Positions 44,401 to 58,995 of a stretch of DNA of 64,000 bases are shown one piece after another. The notes beneath the pieces were generated by a model, which saw only the letters and a program-made list of their open reading frames with translations, searched no databases and had not been told where the DNA came from. Source of the DNA: Ascaris suum (taxonomy: Eukaryota; Nematoda; Chromadorea; Rhabditida; Ascarididae); the NCBI GenBank assembly GCA_013433145.1, contig CM024187.1, positions 1,426,001 to 1,490,000 on the forward strand. The letters are read 5' to 3'. A program made the position numbers and the translations under genes. Within the stretch, counting starts at the first letter, position 1, and each line of letters begins with the position of its first letter.

Positions 44401-47400
44401 TCTTAGGCTGTTAGGCTCCTTTATTTATAACCGATAACTGCATCACGCAAATAACATTTTTGAGTTAATTTGCTGCATTCAGCCTTAAATGGAAGATGAC
44501 TTCCTTAAATAGACAACATCGTCATATAGTTTCAGCGAGGGATATTCAAAGAGATTTTTGGGGAAAAATGAAGAACGAAATCCATAACTTTATCTAAACG
44601 AACTCATTTCTTAAGGATATCTTTTAAATTGATATAATTTTTTACCACCCAGAAACCTTTAGCCCTATTAACTTCTTCTGAAGCTACGATAGTGGAAAAT
44701 ATTTGAAGACTTTGATCAGAAGGCGCCTTAATCTCTTTGAGGAAGTGGATCAAGAACGAGTATGCATTCGTTAACTTATGTCAATAAGCGATAATGATAG
44801 ACGCACAGTGCCATATTGATTGGTATTAGATGCTTCAACCAGATAGCAGTTTGCCTTGTATATCGTCCAAAAATTGTATGTCGACTGAATAAGCCAATAC
44901 AGTTCGAAGTAAATTAATTGAAAGTAAATAGGGCGAAGTAAATCACTAACGTAAGCAAAGAAAATAGCACTAGCCATGTAAATAAGGATTCGTTGGTACC
45001 TTCATAATGAGGCTAGAAAGCATATTGCTATGAATTTTCTTTCAAGTCTGTCCGGCAACCCATTAAGCGCATCTTTTAACACAAGTTTCGAACCCCATAG
45101 AAACACTTCGCATATAGCCAGGAGTGCAAAAATGAACCTTGTAAGAAGCAATCGTACGAAATTGTGATGAAATTTGTAAGGATGGAAGTGGTTAATTTGA
45201 AGTGTAACGATGGAATCATTGCCGTGAAGAGGTAAAGATGTGAAAGTCCCAGAAAGGAAACTCTCTATTGATTAGCACAAATGACAAAAGTAAATTGGCT
45301 GAATCGAGGCGATAAACAGGAAGAATGCGATCAGATTTAAGCAATATTGACGAGCAACTTTAGGTATGCGAAGTAAAAGAATTCAAGAGGTAAAGATGAA
45401 TCTAAGCCATCAAAAGAGAGGAGGGATACCTGTGATCGGCGTTTTGAACAATCTGCAAACGTAATGCTTAAGTCGACGAGTTTCAAATTAAAAAAAAAAA
45501 AAACCAACTTTTTTCTAAAGTTTCAGAGATGAAAGTTCTCTTAGTCTCTTGTATGCGCTACTCTTAACAACTACTCGGATTCATCGTAGAAATTCTTTGT
45601 GATGGAAAATAAAAAAAAATGTTTGGATTTAATAATACAATTTTTGCAATATTTCTTAACTCCTTATAATGCTATTAGCGATTCGAACAGCGTTAGAGAT
45701 TGTTTAATATGCATCGATGCCGCGTAATATCGCCTTTTTTAAGTTAGCCTGTCGAAATGATCTTAAAGAGCGCACTGACACAGCCAACTAACAAAAGACT
45801 GAGTAATGGGGATGATTCAACACCATTCATCGCTTTATTTGCTGACCGTCTTAGGGTATGGAACCAAATGCATCGAGTTGAAAACATTTGATAATTCTTT
45901 TTATACGAACAGCATAAACAGGCATATATCTTTTACATACCTTCCCGTTTGCATTAAATTGAACCACTAACGAAGTGTAAGTAAAGCGCTTAGTTACAGT
46001 CAGCCGTGAAGGATAAGGTTTCATTCAATTGAAAAGGTACCTTCAATCGGATGGAGAGACCTTCGTGTGTATTTTCATTTCGAGAATGCCTTGTTTTCTG
46101 TCTTTTATGAGGAGTTCCAAAATTTTCTCACTCCTCCAAGAGCTTCTTTCTTATATCCACAACTCCTCTAATAATTCACACATCGGGTAAATGATTAAGG
46201 TGGGATTCATATTTTTTAATGCAAGCCTGTTCCATCAAATGATGCCACCTTTTCGTGGGGATTTAAAGAACACATTTCGAGAATCATTCCAGCATAGATT
46301 ATATGCACGAATTGGTGACTATTTTGTTGGTTTGAAAGTTGAAATATGAGGCAGACTTCTCATGCGTATAGATAGACAGCTGTTTCTTTGCATATAGATT
46401 TACGCTTGGCATGAAACATCCTTCCAAGCTTTCATTTTTGCGCTATTTCATAGGTGGAAAGGCATTGAAATATCAGCATGTATAGTATTCTGGCCAGTTG
46501 ATCGATGCTGAAACGTCTAATATCTATTCACGCATGCAAACGTCTCTGCTTTCTTTGTTCCAAACGCACCTGGCATAGGTAGCATAGATCTTTACAACAC
46601 CTAAAACTCTGAAGCACGATAATGATTGCAAGATCAATAAAATCTCATTTCTTGCGAACTGCTTCGAATTTCAATTGACCGATGACCAATGGATGTGGGT
46701 GGTTCATCTCAACTTCAGACGCTTTCTAGGTAATGACTTTGTATTTTCACCCTATCACCCTCAAAATGACTGCAGCTAATTTCGTGAATGCATTGCTATT
46801 TGAAGCAAAATAAGTGACTATCAATGCCTACAATTAATCTCTTTTCCGATGGAGTAGCTTACTGTAAATATGAAATTCTATTGTAGCGTGGAAACATCTC
46901 GATTCCGCAGTAATAGAACCAAATACAGTAATAGTTTTCATATATTTTCAACGCAACTAATACAACTCTGAGCGTTTCATCAAAATTTCTCACTTTTCTT
47001 TTAGCTTTTCCATTTGCCAGAGTTGTCGCTTGTAGATCTTTCAAAATTATAACGCTCAATAATTAAACTAAGTGCTGATTTTATTATGATAAATTGCTCT
47101 AGTTAGAGTTCCACTTGATGATTCTCTTAAAAGAGTTTACCTCCTGCTTGTTTTTACAGAGTGTGAAGAGGGTCATTTCAAAAGGGAAAGCATCTAGCAC
47201 GTTTGTTCTCCATCATTCATTGTATGCATATAGTGTTTCTTGGCAAATAACAGTAGAGAAAAAAAAGTAATTGCTTCATTCTCAAGAGAAAAAACGATTC
47301 TTAAATAAGTCGGTTGTCTATGCAAGCAGAACTTAAGAAAGGCTACACTTAAGAAATAGCGAGATGCATATGCAATCATGCAATGCGATCGATGAGTGAA

Positions 47401-50400
47401 GTTTGCAAATCTAGCGGGTGGAGAAGTTTGTGTGTTTTATGTTCGTAAATCAATCGCATTCTATTGAAAAGACATTAAATTATGCAAAAACAATTTGCAA
47501 ATATTGCAAACACGCGTTGCAATAATTACGATAATTTATGCAAAATTATTATTGTACCACTTGGATTCTCTTTATGATTCCGTAAGATCGTTGCTATGAG
47601 TTGGACGATAAAAAGATATAGTGAAATGACTCCCCTTTAAAACGACTATGCCAACTAATTGAACACATATTCCCAATAGGACGTTTGTAATTCACCTGCA
47701 TTGCATTTAGCATATCACCTAAAATTTCCATTATTACCTGATTTGAGACGAAATTGCTTCCATAAATTCTTATCATCATTCTTGATTAATCCAGATGTAG
47801 CTTATACACCACAAAAAATGCACTTAGTTCATATAAGATCCCAGAACAGTACGTAGAAAAAGTTCAGATTCATATAAGAGAAACTAAGATAAGCTGAGAC
47901 AATCCTTTGCAGCTAGCACCAGACAACGGCTCCATAAAATTGCTCGTGAATTTAATTTCTCTCTCTTTTTTTTTCTTGAAAAATTTGCGCATCAGCGAAT
48001 TAATAAAACATCGAAAGTATTGTTTTGGCGTTACTAAAAATACAGTGACGTTGAATTCACCATTGCCGCATACCTCCACACCAATAGTCTGTGCAGCTTT
48101 TTCGATCCATGTGATTGTAATCAATGCGTGAACATTTTTGGAACTAGACGAATTCTTCCGATGAACTCAACCGTGAGGTTCTAGAGTTGGTAGCCGCTAA
48201 AGAATTTATCGCAAATTTCCTAAGTTTCAGAGATCTGTGACGTCAAAAGTTCTCAAGGTGTCCAATTTAGGTTGTGAATCCTCGAAATATGGAGGTATCC
48301 GAATTCATACCGTTTGGTGTGGACAAATATACTTGCAAAACTCTGCAAATCTAACTAAGCAGGTTGGAAGGCAAAAAAGTATGAGCCATCTAAAGCAAGC
48401 GAATTCAAAATTTCAACGTGAGAAGACAAATATCATCATAAACTGAAAGCTGAATGTGTATATGTGTGCCTGAGTGAAAAGCGCCGTCGCAGATAAATTT
48501 ATGCAAAAAGTGCCACTGCAGCAAACCGAAGTAAGCACCTCTTGTGTTGTGCAATTATGTGAACTGAGCCATGAGTTAGGTCTCATACCACACGACGTGT
48601 TACCCAATCTTTTGTGGTCCATGATTCCAGTTCTGCCTGCTTCGTTAATAGTACTTCGATGAATTGCTTTGTAAGGTATGTAATCCGCACCTCGAATACA
48701 TACTAAGGTTAACTCAGTTTACAACTTATTCATAGTGGAATATCGACATAAAGATGACGTTTTATGTTGAGCCCATTAAAGTGTCCCGTTGACAATTCAA
48801 CTCATTTTAAAGAGGAGTTTCAGCTAGACATTCGCAACGAACTAATCAAGCACTGCTTCTCGGTCAATACAACGTAATTAGCTTGTGAAGTTGACGAGAT
48901 AGCCTTTGCTAAGAAAATTGCTGCATCAATTTTTGCTTACTTTCTACTCTTTAGGAAACGTTTTAAATTCATCAACTGCTTCGTAAGTGTTCTTTTAGTT
49001 CTTATGGATTTGTTATCGTGAGGATCCTATGCGACTTTTGAACGTCCTCTAATGGCAAGGATTGCCGATTATTCTTTGAGTTAAGATATTGTTGCTAAAT
49101 AATTGGATTAAAATATTTTGTTCTATCTTTTTGAAGAGGATAGATGTTTTGAGCTTCAAAACTAAAAAGACTTACTCTTCTTGATTTCCTGATAAAGAAG
49201 CTCTTTCTGATTAAGATGGAATAATTCCAGGAAAATTTATTCATAGACGGTGCACTCAGAAATATTTTCAACTCGAAGACATCATCAACAAATGAAACGA
49301 TCTTCTTTGTTGACTAATAAGGGGAAGGATACTTTTCATCTACAGGTGATTTCATGCACTCTTCGTTATATTATCATATTTGTTGGTAGTTTTTGCCCTC
49401 TCTTTCTCCCTCCCCCACCTCCCTTTCCCTCTTTACGCAGGCAGAATATAGTATCGGGAAAACTATAGGAGTCAGCGTTAGAAAACGCTGTTGCGTTAAA
49501 GAAAATCGCGGCTATAAATCTCTGTGAAGACCAACTGCGTTAATAGACTCTAGGTATCGACTGAAAAAAGCGCTTGAAAAAGACTTCTCCACTCCAATAC
49601 AAAAGTAAATGAGCGCATATCTGACTAGCGTGAGGGTCACATCATGGTTTAATCGCCCCTTAAATTGGGCCCTAGCTTTTATCATACATTAGGCCCTTTT
49701 CCTAGTGAACAACGGTCTCCGCACATTAACTCTGAAGGGCGGGAAGTTTAGTCAAAAAATGAAAGTGAGAGATTATTAATGGGAAGGGTGAGGGGGGAGG
49801 CGAAGGAGGGGATGGAGTGGACGACAAATCCAAAGTGGTTGAACATTCTAACAGATCATTCAAATCAGTAAATCATGACGAGCGTTGTGCTCGTTGCATT
49901 TAGCAACTGTAATTTTGTGAAAATTTCATCGATGAGCTTGACGCATAGTCAAACATAAAAATAGAACTGATAGCATCAATATCAGTTACGTTGAATAAAA
50001 TTCAAGCGTTGCTATCTGTTAGCAACAATACTTCATTTAAAAAAATTGAGGCACACAAGAAATGAAAGCAATATATGGCATTGAAATCAAAAATTTTCCA
50101 TTTCATAGTACATGAGTAATGATAATAATCCTCTGATTCGCCATAAAAACGCTTCATGTTATTTATTAATTCAAGTACTAAATCTCATTGACTAGATCAA
50201 TTCGTAAAGCCCATCTCAAACAATGATGCTCTAGATATATTGAATTTTCTCATCAATAACTTCTATATATAATGGAATAAATGAGAAATTTTTTAGTTAT
50301 GCAGTAAGCAAACAAGAGCTAAGTGAAAAGGTGTAAAGAGAGTCAAGAAGAAATTAATAAACACAACGATTTATTCATCAATCGTCTTTAACGTGTTTTT

Positions 50401-53400
50401 GAAAACTCGATTTGCTATTGCTATTTAAAATGCACTTTTTATGCACTTTCTTACATCATACTGTTGTAAATTGTACTAACAACGTGTTCTAGAATGTTCT
50501 GCATCGAAAATATTTCCATTTGCGAGAACCATAAATTATATTCTTTGAATATCAACAATATATTTATAACTATGAGATTATCATTACTGAAAACATGAAC
50601 GTAATTTTTTGAGAAATTATTTGGCATTGGAATTTTATCATTATTAATGCTAGAATAATTGCCGCCATTGTAGCATCTATCATTTTGCTCAACGACTTAA
50701 TAAATTCATCGGCAATCTTTATACTCATACTCATCAATGTTGTACTTAAATTCACATTGATCAATTCAATTACTAATAGCTAGTTTACCTGTTTGTCAAT
50801 TATTAAAATATTCCTTGAATTGTAATCAAAATAATGAATGCATGAAAATTAGAATACTCAATGAATGGAAATTAAAAGACACATTAATGGAATATTTAAT
50901 CTGCCAATTTGCAACGCATAGCGATGAATCATTCACCGAGCAATTTAGCCCGTATTCTTTAGCGATCGTGCATATGAACGAAGATCTTCCCCCCCACCAA
51001 AAAAAAAACTAATGACCAATGGTGAAGAGACGCTTCAGGAAAATTGCCACCATCTGCGCCTTCTCCTATTTTCAGAAAACACTCTCGAAGAATGCTTTTT
51101 TCTCGGGCGATGCTTAGAAAAAGTTGGGAAATTTACGATAAGATAGGGTAAAATATAAGCCTTTTATAGACTAATTAAGCATTTTTTTTTTGTTATTTTC
51201 ATTCTATTTTAGTTACTTTTCATTCCAATAGATGAAGTTAATTTTAACATCGTTAGATCAGTCATTTTCAACGTGCACTATCTTTAGCATCATTTTATTC
51301 AAAAATGTGCCAAACGAATAGCCTCAATTTTCGATTTTTTTTTTGCCCGTTTGCAAAGTTATATTTGCGGAGTGCATTAGGTGATTAGTGTTTGCACATA
51401 TGTGTTTGCTTATCTTTTTCGTTCAACTCGCTAAAAATTGAAGTGAGAAATATAATGATATGATAGTCACAATGAAGTTTAACAATTTACAGAAATGTTT
51501 TCAAGCATAGAATACTCTCTCCTCTACCTTTCTTCCAAGTTGACCTCTTAGTGTATTAAAAGGAACTACAGATATTTATGGGTGCCATACATTTTACAAT
51601 TACTCGAGTCTGCAGTTACATCTTATACTGATTATGTCATAAAAAATGAACAAGTATGCCAGTGGCGATAGCGTGAGATGTTCATTTGCATTTCTTTCAG
51701 CGACCTACTTGATTTTTTAAGTTTTCAACGAATAAGAATGTTGTAGTAGGTCGCTAATTTAAAGCGCTGAAATATATACATATATATTTGGATTAGTGTG
51801 AAGTGGAACTACAAATAGCAATCTTCTATGACCAGATGCGTTAACTTCTAAGTCACTGGCGCAATTCCTAAATTTTGGGCTTTAAGCTAAGAGATCGATG
51901 TTCACGCTATCATTCCGGTGCACTGATCATTCGCGACTTCTTCAGGCTAACTACGGTCCTCCTCGTTCCTATCAATTTTTGCGTTCTACAGAAAAATAAC
52001 ATCTCGTAGCTTCTAGCACATTTGGTGTTTTTGTGCAATCTTGATGCGGTTCCAATGGATGATTCACCTCTCTGGGCTAATCCGATTTTTTTTTAATCGC
52101 GGCTATGCTGAGAATATAAATAGAAAATATTTCGGATACATATCATAAAGTTCTTCAATAGAAACTACACGAAATGTACAGACATCAGTTGAGAAAATTA
52201 TGAAGTACGAAAAAGTTTCTAAAGCAACCAAATACGTAAAGAGCAACTGCAAACGCATTTATTAAAAGTGTTTAAAAATTTCCTCAATTTGCAATCAACT
52301 ATGCTAACGACAATTATTTGCAAAGAGTTTTCAATATCGCTTAATTTATGCTTCATACTTAAAGAATAATCATTTTCGCTCCTACAACAGTTTCATCATG
52401 TTGCAAGCTTTCGCATTTTTGATTTTTTTTTTTTCAGCTCTGAAACATGATAATTTTGGATTATTTGCTGCCATCGTTTCTTGCTGCCAGCTCTTAATTT
52501 GAGTGTATATTGTGAATAAGTAAAAATTTTGAAGCGAACTATTGATGCATTCGTTTAGAAAGAATTTTTAATTAAGCTAATGGACTGCTAAGCTTAGTTA
52601 ATGCGCAAATGTTGTTTGCGTTATGAGCAACGTTGCTTTACATTATTTGCAGCATGCTTGCATATAGAGAAATTGACAGCACAGCAGTTTTAAAGCGTCA
52701 TTGAATAGTTTCGCATTTTTCAACAAAAAAAAAAAAAAAACTGCACTAAAAACTCAAAAATTTACAACGAATAAATAATGAAATTCAGAGAAATTGAAGG
52801 AATTTTTTTTTTTTTTTTTGATGATATAGAACCACCTTTTCTCAACAATGCGTAGAGATTTGCTAATTATGTGGAATTTGTTTCATTCGTAAAGTGTTTG
52901 TTTGACGCTTTACGTAATATCGCTTAACACTAAGAGTTCTTATTAAGCAGATTTTTCTCTTGGCAAATAGCAATCGCGACTTCTGATGCGCTAAATTTCA
53001 ATAAATTTCGTTAAATTTCTAGGTTTTCCTAGGTGTATACTTTCAATTTTTAATTTTAGTCGTGAAATAATTTGAAAAATGCCGAAAATTTTCCACTTTT
53101 TGAATGTCTTTTTTCGAAAAATTCGCCACCAACTATGATGTTTCTAATCACCTCTATAAGAGCGAACAACTAAACGCATTTTTTTTGCCGCATTTTCATT
53201 AGCGCCAAATTTCTTCAGCAACATTTTTAGGCCATATTTTAGATGATTTTCGCTCGACGCTATGATATGCCATCTTGTGTCTCACCATATATTTTTTTTC
53301 CTCTGCATTTTTTAACGATTTCAAATACCTCTTTAAAAACTGCAATTTCTTAACGCGGTTTGCCGTTTTAAATTATATATGCAAAACCCGCCGCGATGGT

Positions 53401-56400
53401 TTCATCATCATCATCATGTTGGTGTCAATGTTCGACAAGGGTGCATTAAACAATATAGCAAATTGAGACAGCGACGACTGCATCCTTAAAGCCAATTTTC
53501 TGTGCTTTATTGGTTCGGTTTCGGAAAATTCGATTGTTTTTAGTGTAAAGTCTCTATGGCCGTATATATCCTATTATTTTCTCTCATTTTTAAGCACATA
53601 TTTCTCAAATTTTCACATAGTTCTAACATTATTCCCATTAGCATTTACGAGTTAGGAGTACAAATGTTTTGCACTTTTATGTTCTCAATGTTGCTCTATC
53701 GTCTTTCCCAAACACCTACAGTGAAGTGAAATGTTGATTTATTTGAGAAAGTGCCTCCCTCTGTCTCTATTTGCGACGTTCTGCTGTCACACTTTTTATG
53801 ACATGCACAAGTGGTCACACTTCGTCGATGACTTTTGCATCCAAATTCTTTGCTTCTTCCCCTCCTCTTTTGTTTATAAAAGTTCTAGATTTGTAATAGT
53901 ACACAGAAACAAGCTAACATTAGAAAACCCTTCTTCCCTATATTTAAGCCGAACTATCGAATATTACACGTGAAACATTTTACTGAGATCACCATTGCTT
54001 TGCGTTAAAGAAGTTTAGTTGAAAAAGCGTCCCCATTCATCAAAAGCGTCCAAAAAAAAGACGTCATTCTTTGGAAGAACCAAAAATTTATAGCATGTCC
54101 TAAGTATTGCATATATATATATCTGAGTGCTTCGTCGGAACTCCTTTTTTTTTTCATTATTCATTGAGCCTTCCACAGGAAACATCACCAAAAGGTCAGG
54201 TTGTTTTATTCAAGAATTCAGCATTTAAGTACCAAACTAAAGCATTTGCCGCAGAATTTACAGATGCATTTTCCTGTCACAATTCATCTTCCCTTGTTTA
54301 ATGTACGCATTCGCATTTATTATAGTAGTTGATAAAGTTTAAGCGGGGCGTACGTATAGACGATGTGCTTGCTGTAAAAGAATCGACAAGGAAGCGAGCT
54401 AATGCGTCACAAGCCGAGAAATATTTTATTCTCGCAATTTCGAGCCCGCATTCATTAGTCCCTCTTGAGGGGTAGCGTTGCCTACTAAGTAGCGTATTTG
54501 TTTAGAATAGCAATACGAGAAAATTCGGCTAAGCTTTCGGTTTGCATTGCATTTGTTTCTTTAATGAGCATGTAGCCGACTCAAAAAAAAAAAAAAAAAA
54601 AAAAACTAGCAAAAATTTTTGTCGAAATTTACGAATGTTAATCCTTTTAAATGTACGCATATTAAATAAGAGATATAACATACGTTGCTTTTATTCATTA
54701 CTTTCATTCGACTTTTATTGCGTTAAAATTGTTCTTATTCTACGTTCATCAACGTTATCACCCAACAATATTGCACAATGTATTCGTTTAAGATAAGATA
54801 TTTTCACCTGTCGAAATACTTCCGCTATTGTAGTATCACAAAGACAGCACTTTACCTGTGTGGAAAATATAGCACTTGTGCGCAATAAAAGAGTTGTTCA
54901 CTTTTGCAGAATTAATTGCAGAAAATTGTGGCATTTTATAATGGCTCAAAAATTTTCCACAGTCGATTGGATGTAATGTCTCTCATAGCGGTATACCTGT
55001 TGGCGTTTCTATCGCAATTATTGTCATCGAACGCTATAAAGAGTGGGATTTCAAAAACTGCAGCAAAAAAAAAAATGCAACAATGAAAGTGCAATAAAAA
55101 AAAGCAATATTTCAGGTTGCTAAATAAAACTCGCCATAAGAATGTTCTTTTTTTTTCGCACTAGAATTTAGTCCTACATAGTATTTTATAGTCATGAGGT
55201 GTTTCTATGATGTGGCGCTTGATTTTTCTGAATGCTTTAATGGCGAAAAAAATGCAGCCAGGCCAGGCATTTTACTGAATTAAATGCGTTGTCCAATTCC
55301 TTTACACTTTTGTAAGTCAAAAAGAAAGAAATGATCGTTCCTGCAGAGATATTCTAGAATTTCATTTTTTTATTAATTAAGAAAGGTAAAAATTATGCAT
55401 TTGTATTTTGAAGAGGAAACAATAGTTTATCTTTTGTTGTTGTTGTTTTCTTCTTTTTTTTTTTAAATGCTCAATGATAAGTAAGCTGCTGGATTTATAG
55501 CCAATATTCATGCGAATGATTATTTATTCATATTCGATGGTGTTTCGTTAACAATTTGAAATGTCGTTTCAATCGGTTAGCCACGTTCATGTAGGTTTTT
55601 CGTGATAATTCATCTCTAATGAGACTTAATAACGATTATTTCATATTTATACTGGATTTTTACTAATATCTATGCTAGAAATGCTCTTTATAGGCATGAA
55701 ATTTTATCGTCATCAGCAACAGTCTTTTTTTTTTTCATCGTTTATCTGTAACTTTTTCTCTACGCTATTTTTCTTCTTATAAGTTCTATAAGAGTCGAAA
55801 AAAAAGACAGCACCATAAAAAAAAAAACGAAACAAAGCATTAGAACTTTGAAGTAATATGCATATTCAATATTCTTAGCAAAAAAAAAAAACCAACTCAT
55901 CAATACGCAAAATGTAAAACTATAGGACATTTTTATGAAAGCAATGATAAATTGAATAATATGTAAATTTTTATAGGACATTTTAAATAATGCGATATGT
56001 AAATCATTTCGTCGATTATCTTCAATCGTCGAGAAAAATTTGTTATCGTTGGTGAATAATTAACGATAGATATATAGAAATGAGAAATGCGCATGTTGGA
56101 GGCTACTAGAAGAAAGAGGATGTTTTTTTTTTTTAGTCTTATAGGAGTGGAGGATTTGTTTAAAAGAGGAATAGGAATGAAATTATTTTCATCGCGTTTA
56201 GATTGGTGATTTTAGTTTTTTTTTTTTTTTTTTCAACGGTATTTATCGTGTATGATAAGTTCAGAAGAGAATTCATATTACGCTTTCGAAATTGGCGCTT
56301 TTTTTAAAATTTATCAATGCGATTTATTCGATTCATTTATTTGCATAATTTCTAAAGTCATCTATATACTATAGAAAAATTTACAATGTAAAATTTATTC

Positions 56401-57585
56401 GATATAAATATAATTTCTTTATGAAGTAATAAAGTACAAAAAATTTGAAAACACAAAATAAGTTTTAAATTTCAAAGTGCAGAAAATATAGTAAAAGTTT
56501 GATAGAAGTAACATTTGAAACGGTTGTTGACGATCGTAATGAAAAAAATAGGCGTCGAGGAGAAGGCAACGGTCAATGCAAATTCGTCAAGGTGTTTCTT
56601 GAAACTAGGTTGCACTAGAGAACTATTCAAATCAAAATGAATTGACTTGCATATAAGTGTCATTTATGCATATGGAAATATATAGAACTATGGGAAAAAT
56701 GAAGAAATGCGCCAATCTCAAAAAACGGTCACATTATGTGCTTTAGAATTTCGCTCATCAAATCGGTCGATTTTATCACCGATCATTCATAAGCCATTAA
56801 TAAAGATTAAAAATCCAAAATAACGTATTATCCAAAATAACGATGCTCATATGAGTATTTTATTCAAGGCTCCATTTTTTTGGCGACCAAATTGCCGATG
56901 AAATACAACCGGATTGGATGCGATATTTGTTGGAGAGTTTCTAACACTCTTAAGCATTTACAAGTTCTCTCGAAGTTAATGAATCAGTATGAACTTTATT
57001 GAGGGTAGTCACCTGTACAATGCATTATATTCGCCAAATTTCATAACTATACCTTCAGCAGTTCCCAAAACGAAACTATCAGACATAGCGACAGACACAA
57101 ATCACGCAAAGAGTGCATAATACTTAGAAAGGCGCTTAGCGCATCAATTAAACAAGACAGTGAGATACAGTTAAAGTCGAAGAAGGCAGAAATTTCTAAA
57201 AACTTCGCATTCACTGCCTCTTTCCTCACCTCTGTACTCTTAAAGTAAAATTTATTTTTTTTTCCTTTTTTTTCCAGGTTTGGAGACCTTCAAATGGATA
57301 AATGTTGCTCCACCTACCTATTTTACATATTCTATGACGAGCGGTTGACTTCGTAAGTTCTTGTAGACCCAGGACTTCTATTCGGAGGTATATGATAGAT
57401 CTGATATAATGCGGTACTGATTGTGTGCAAATTTCACAGTTTCTGTGATCATCGAATCACATCGAGTGCAAAGCAGTAGTGTTCACTGTTTGCGTACGCT
57501 TCTTTTTTGGTTAGTTAAAATTGGACTGCTTAAAGCAGCTATACTTCAAGTGGAAAATGCTAAGCGATCGAAGTTATTCCCTCAC
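38446..57585. other. 19-kb AT-rich stretch, no convincing gene
   Basis: Numerous homopolymer runs (for example A runs near 42670 and 54582-54605, and a C run near 43416-43430) and short chance frames only, none above about 100 codons. I saw no transposase, reverse transcriptase, terminal inverted repeats or rRNA. It is either a very long intron of the minus-strand exons on both sides or intergenic DNA. Confidence 0.45.
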
Positions 57586-57708
57586 CGGCCGCATAGGTCA
57601 AACTTCAGTACGGCACTATCCGTCATAATGTCACCTTCAAATGCGCTCACAATGTTCGTCGTTCTTTTCACTGACACGGCTCCACTTTTTTTTTTCTCAC
57701 ATTCACCT
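57586..57708 (-). CDS. Upstream minus-strand exon, Lys-rich start
   Basis: 123 nt, phase 2 to 2, with acceptor TAGTTACAG and donor GGCCG/GTGAGG. It encodes GECEKKKSGAVSVKRTTNIV and then SAFEGDIMTDSAVLKFDLCG. Clear coding character. Its phase 2 donor fits kinase exon 1 if that is entered at 30250 (adding R-L-I before MDKLG), or exon A at 38430. Confidence 0.62.
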
Positions 57709-57758
57709 CTGTAACTACACATTAGGGTAATTAACGTTGCTTGAAGATGTTTAGGAAA

Positions 57759-57766
57759 TGACGTCA
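57759..57766. promoter_or_regulatory. Single CRE palindrome
   Basis: A third perfect TGACGTCA lies in the short intron just upstream of the minus-strand exon at 57708. One copy alone may be chance. Confidence 0.25.
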
Positions 57767-58035
57767 TTGTCCGATACATGTGTAGATGAAATGATGCAGG
57801 TGCCTAGAGTACGACTAAACTGCAAATGGGCTAGATGAGGGATAGCGAAAGCTTTCTGTGTAATATAGCCCTCAGCGTCTGCATATGCTAGGATATCAGC
57901 ATCGTTTCATACAACCTTCAATCGTTGCATGAAACTATATGCAGAGTGCAAAGAAATACATTGCCGCTAAGAGTAGGTAGCATGCTAATTGTGTGGTGCA
58001 TACAATAACTGGAAGTGATCGAGGTTGGGGCATAC

Positions 58036-58094
58036 ATCCATCTCATGTGCTCATCAATTCGTTCGTTTTCAAACCAGCCGCATATCTCGCTCAG
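58036..58094 (-). CDS. Upstream minus-strand exon
   Basis: 59 nt, phase 0 to 2, with acceptor GAAATTCCAG and donor GGAT/GTATGC. It encodes LSEICGWFENERIDEHMRW. It joins in phase to the exon at 57708. Confidence 0.55.
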
Positions 58095-58910
58095 CTGGAA
58101 TTTCAACTAACGAGAATTTCATCGTGTAGGTAACCGCTGGAAATATTTATCAGGAGCCAATGGCCAGTTTTGAAGATTCAGCGTCGCGTGGTTATGCTAA
58201 ATCAGTATCGCAATACTGCGTCAAACCCTTCAAACTTTCTCCCAAATATGCGATAGAGTTGCTTGCATGATTCAGCGTGACGCCTTGATGCTCCAACCTG
58301 CCACGGTAACAGACACCTCACATTTCTTTGTCCACCTGTGAGTATACTTGCATTCCTTTCAAGGAATGTAATTTTTGCAATCTAATGCGGACGTCACATG
58401 CCGCTGCAACAGAGTAACTCCATTCTTTTGTTCCCTTTTCGACACCTGCGCCATGCCCCGATACTATTTTTTTTTCTGCTTTTCATATGCGAGCTCCAAA
58501 TTTTGCATACTATTTTATTGTTGCTCGTCGAAGAGCATCTTCACGAAACTACATTTACCCACTATTTCTTCTTTTCGCAATTCGTTCTTTTTCTCAATCG
58601 TTTGCACGAAGTCGATCGCTCTGCCTTTACTCTCATTCTCACCTATCAATCTCCCCTATACTGTGTAACTTCCTCGTGAGACAGTTGCATGTGGTATGTC
58701 TCTATAGAATTTCCACTTAACACACTCTCTCACTATGCTCTCTAAGTGCCGCCATTTATCATTTTTACATCTCTCTTTATCTTTAGCCGTCTGCTTAACA
58801 TGTTTCGTTGTTTGTTTGTATGTATGGTGTTTCCAAAAAGACATTACTGGTTTCATGTGTGCGTGTATGTGTGCGGTGTTGTGGACGTGTGTGGCGAGTA
58901 GGCTGTGGTT

Positions 58911-58970
58911 TGCGCGGTGAGCGGCCGTTGCTGCGTTCCATCTGCACATCTGCTCTTACCGCACCGCGCA
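58911..58970. repeat. GC-rich inverted repeat next to the candidate first exon
   Basis: TGCGCGGTG (58911-58919) and its exact complement CACCGCGCA (58962-58970) are 42 bases apart within a GC-rich block in otherwise AT-rich DNA. A GT-rich tract (TGTGTGCGTGTATGTGTGCG-like) precedes it at 58856-58890. Confidence 0.5.
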
Positions 58971-58995
58971 CCAACCACCTAAACACTGCTGCCAT
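58960..58995 (-). CDS. Candidate first exon with ATG
   Basis: ATG at 58995, 12 codons (MAAVFRWLVRGA) to a consensus donor (GGTGCG/GTAAGA), phase 0, fitting the exon at 58094. It sits in a locally GC-rich island, as promoters and first exons often do. Part of it is one arm of the inverted repeat at 58911-58970. Confidence 0.4.

Noticed and set aside
45060..45160. tRNA-like B box (GGTTCGAAA) on the minus strand
   Set aside because: No matching A box, no acceptor-stem pairing and no anticodon arm could be found around it.
58375..58720. Three overlapping plus-strand frames of 77-97 codons
   Set aside because: They arise from a C/T-rich strand with few stops; products are Phe/Ser/Cys-rich in every frame and lack splice or start context.
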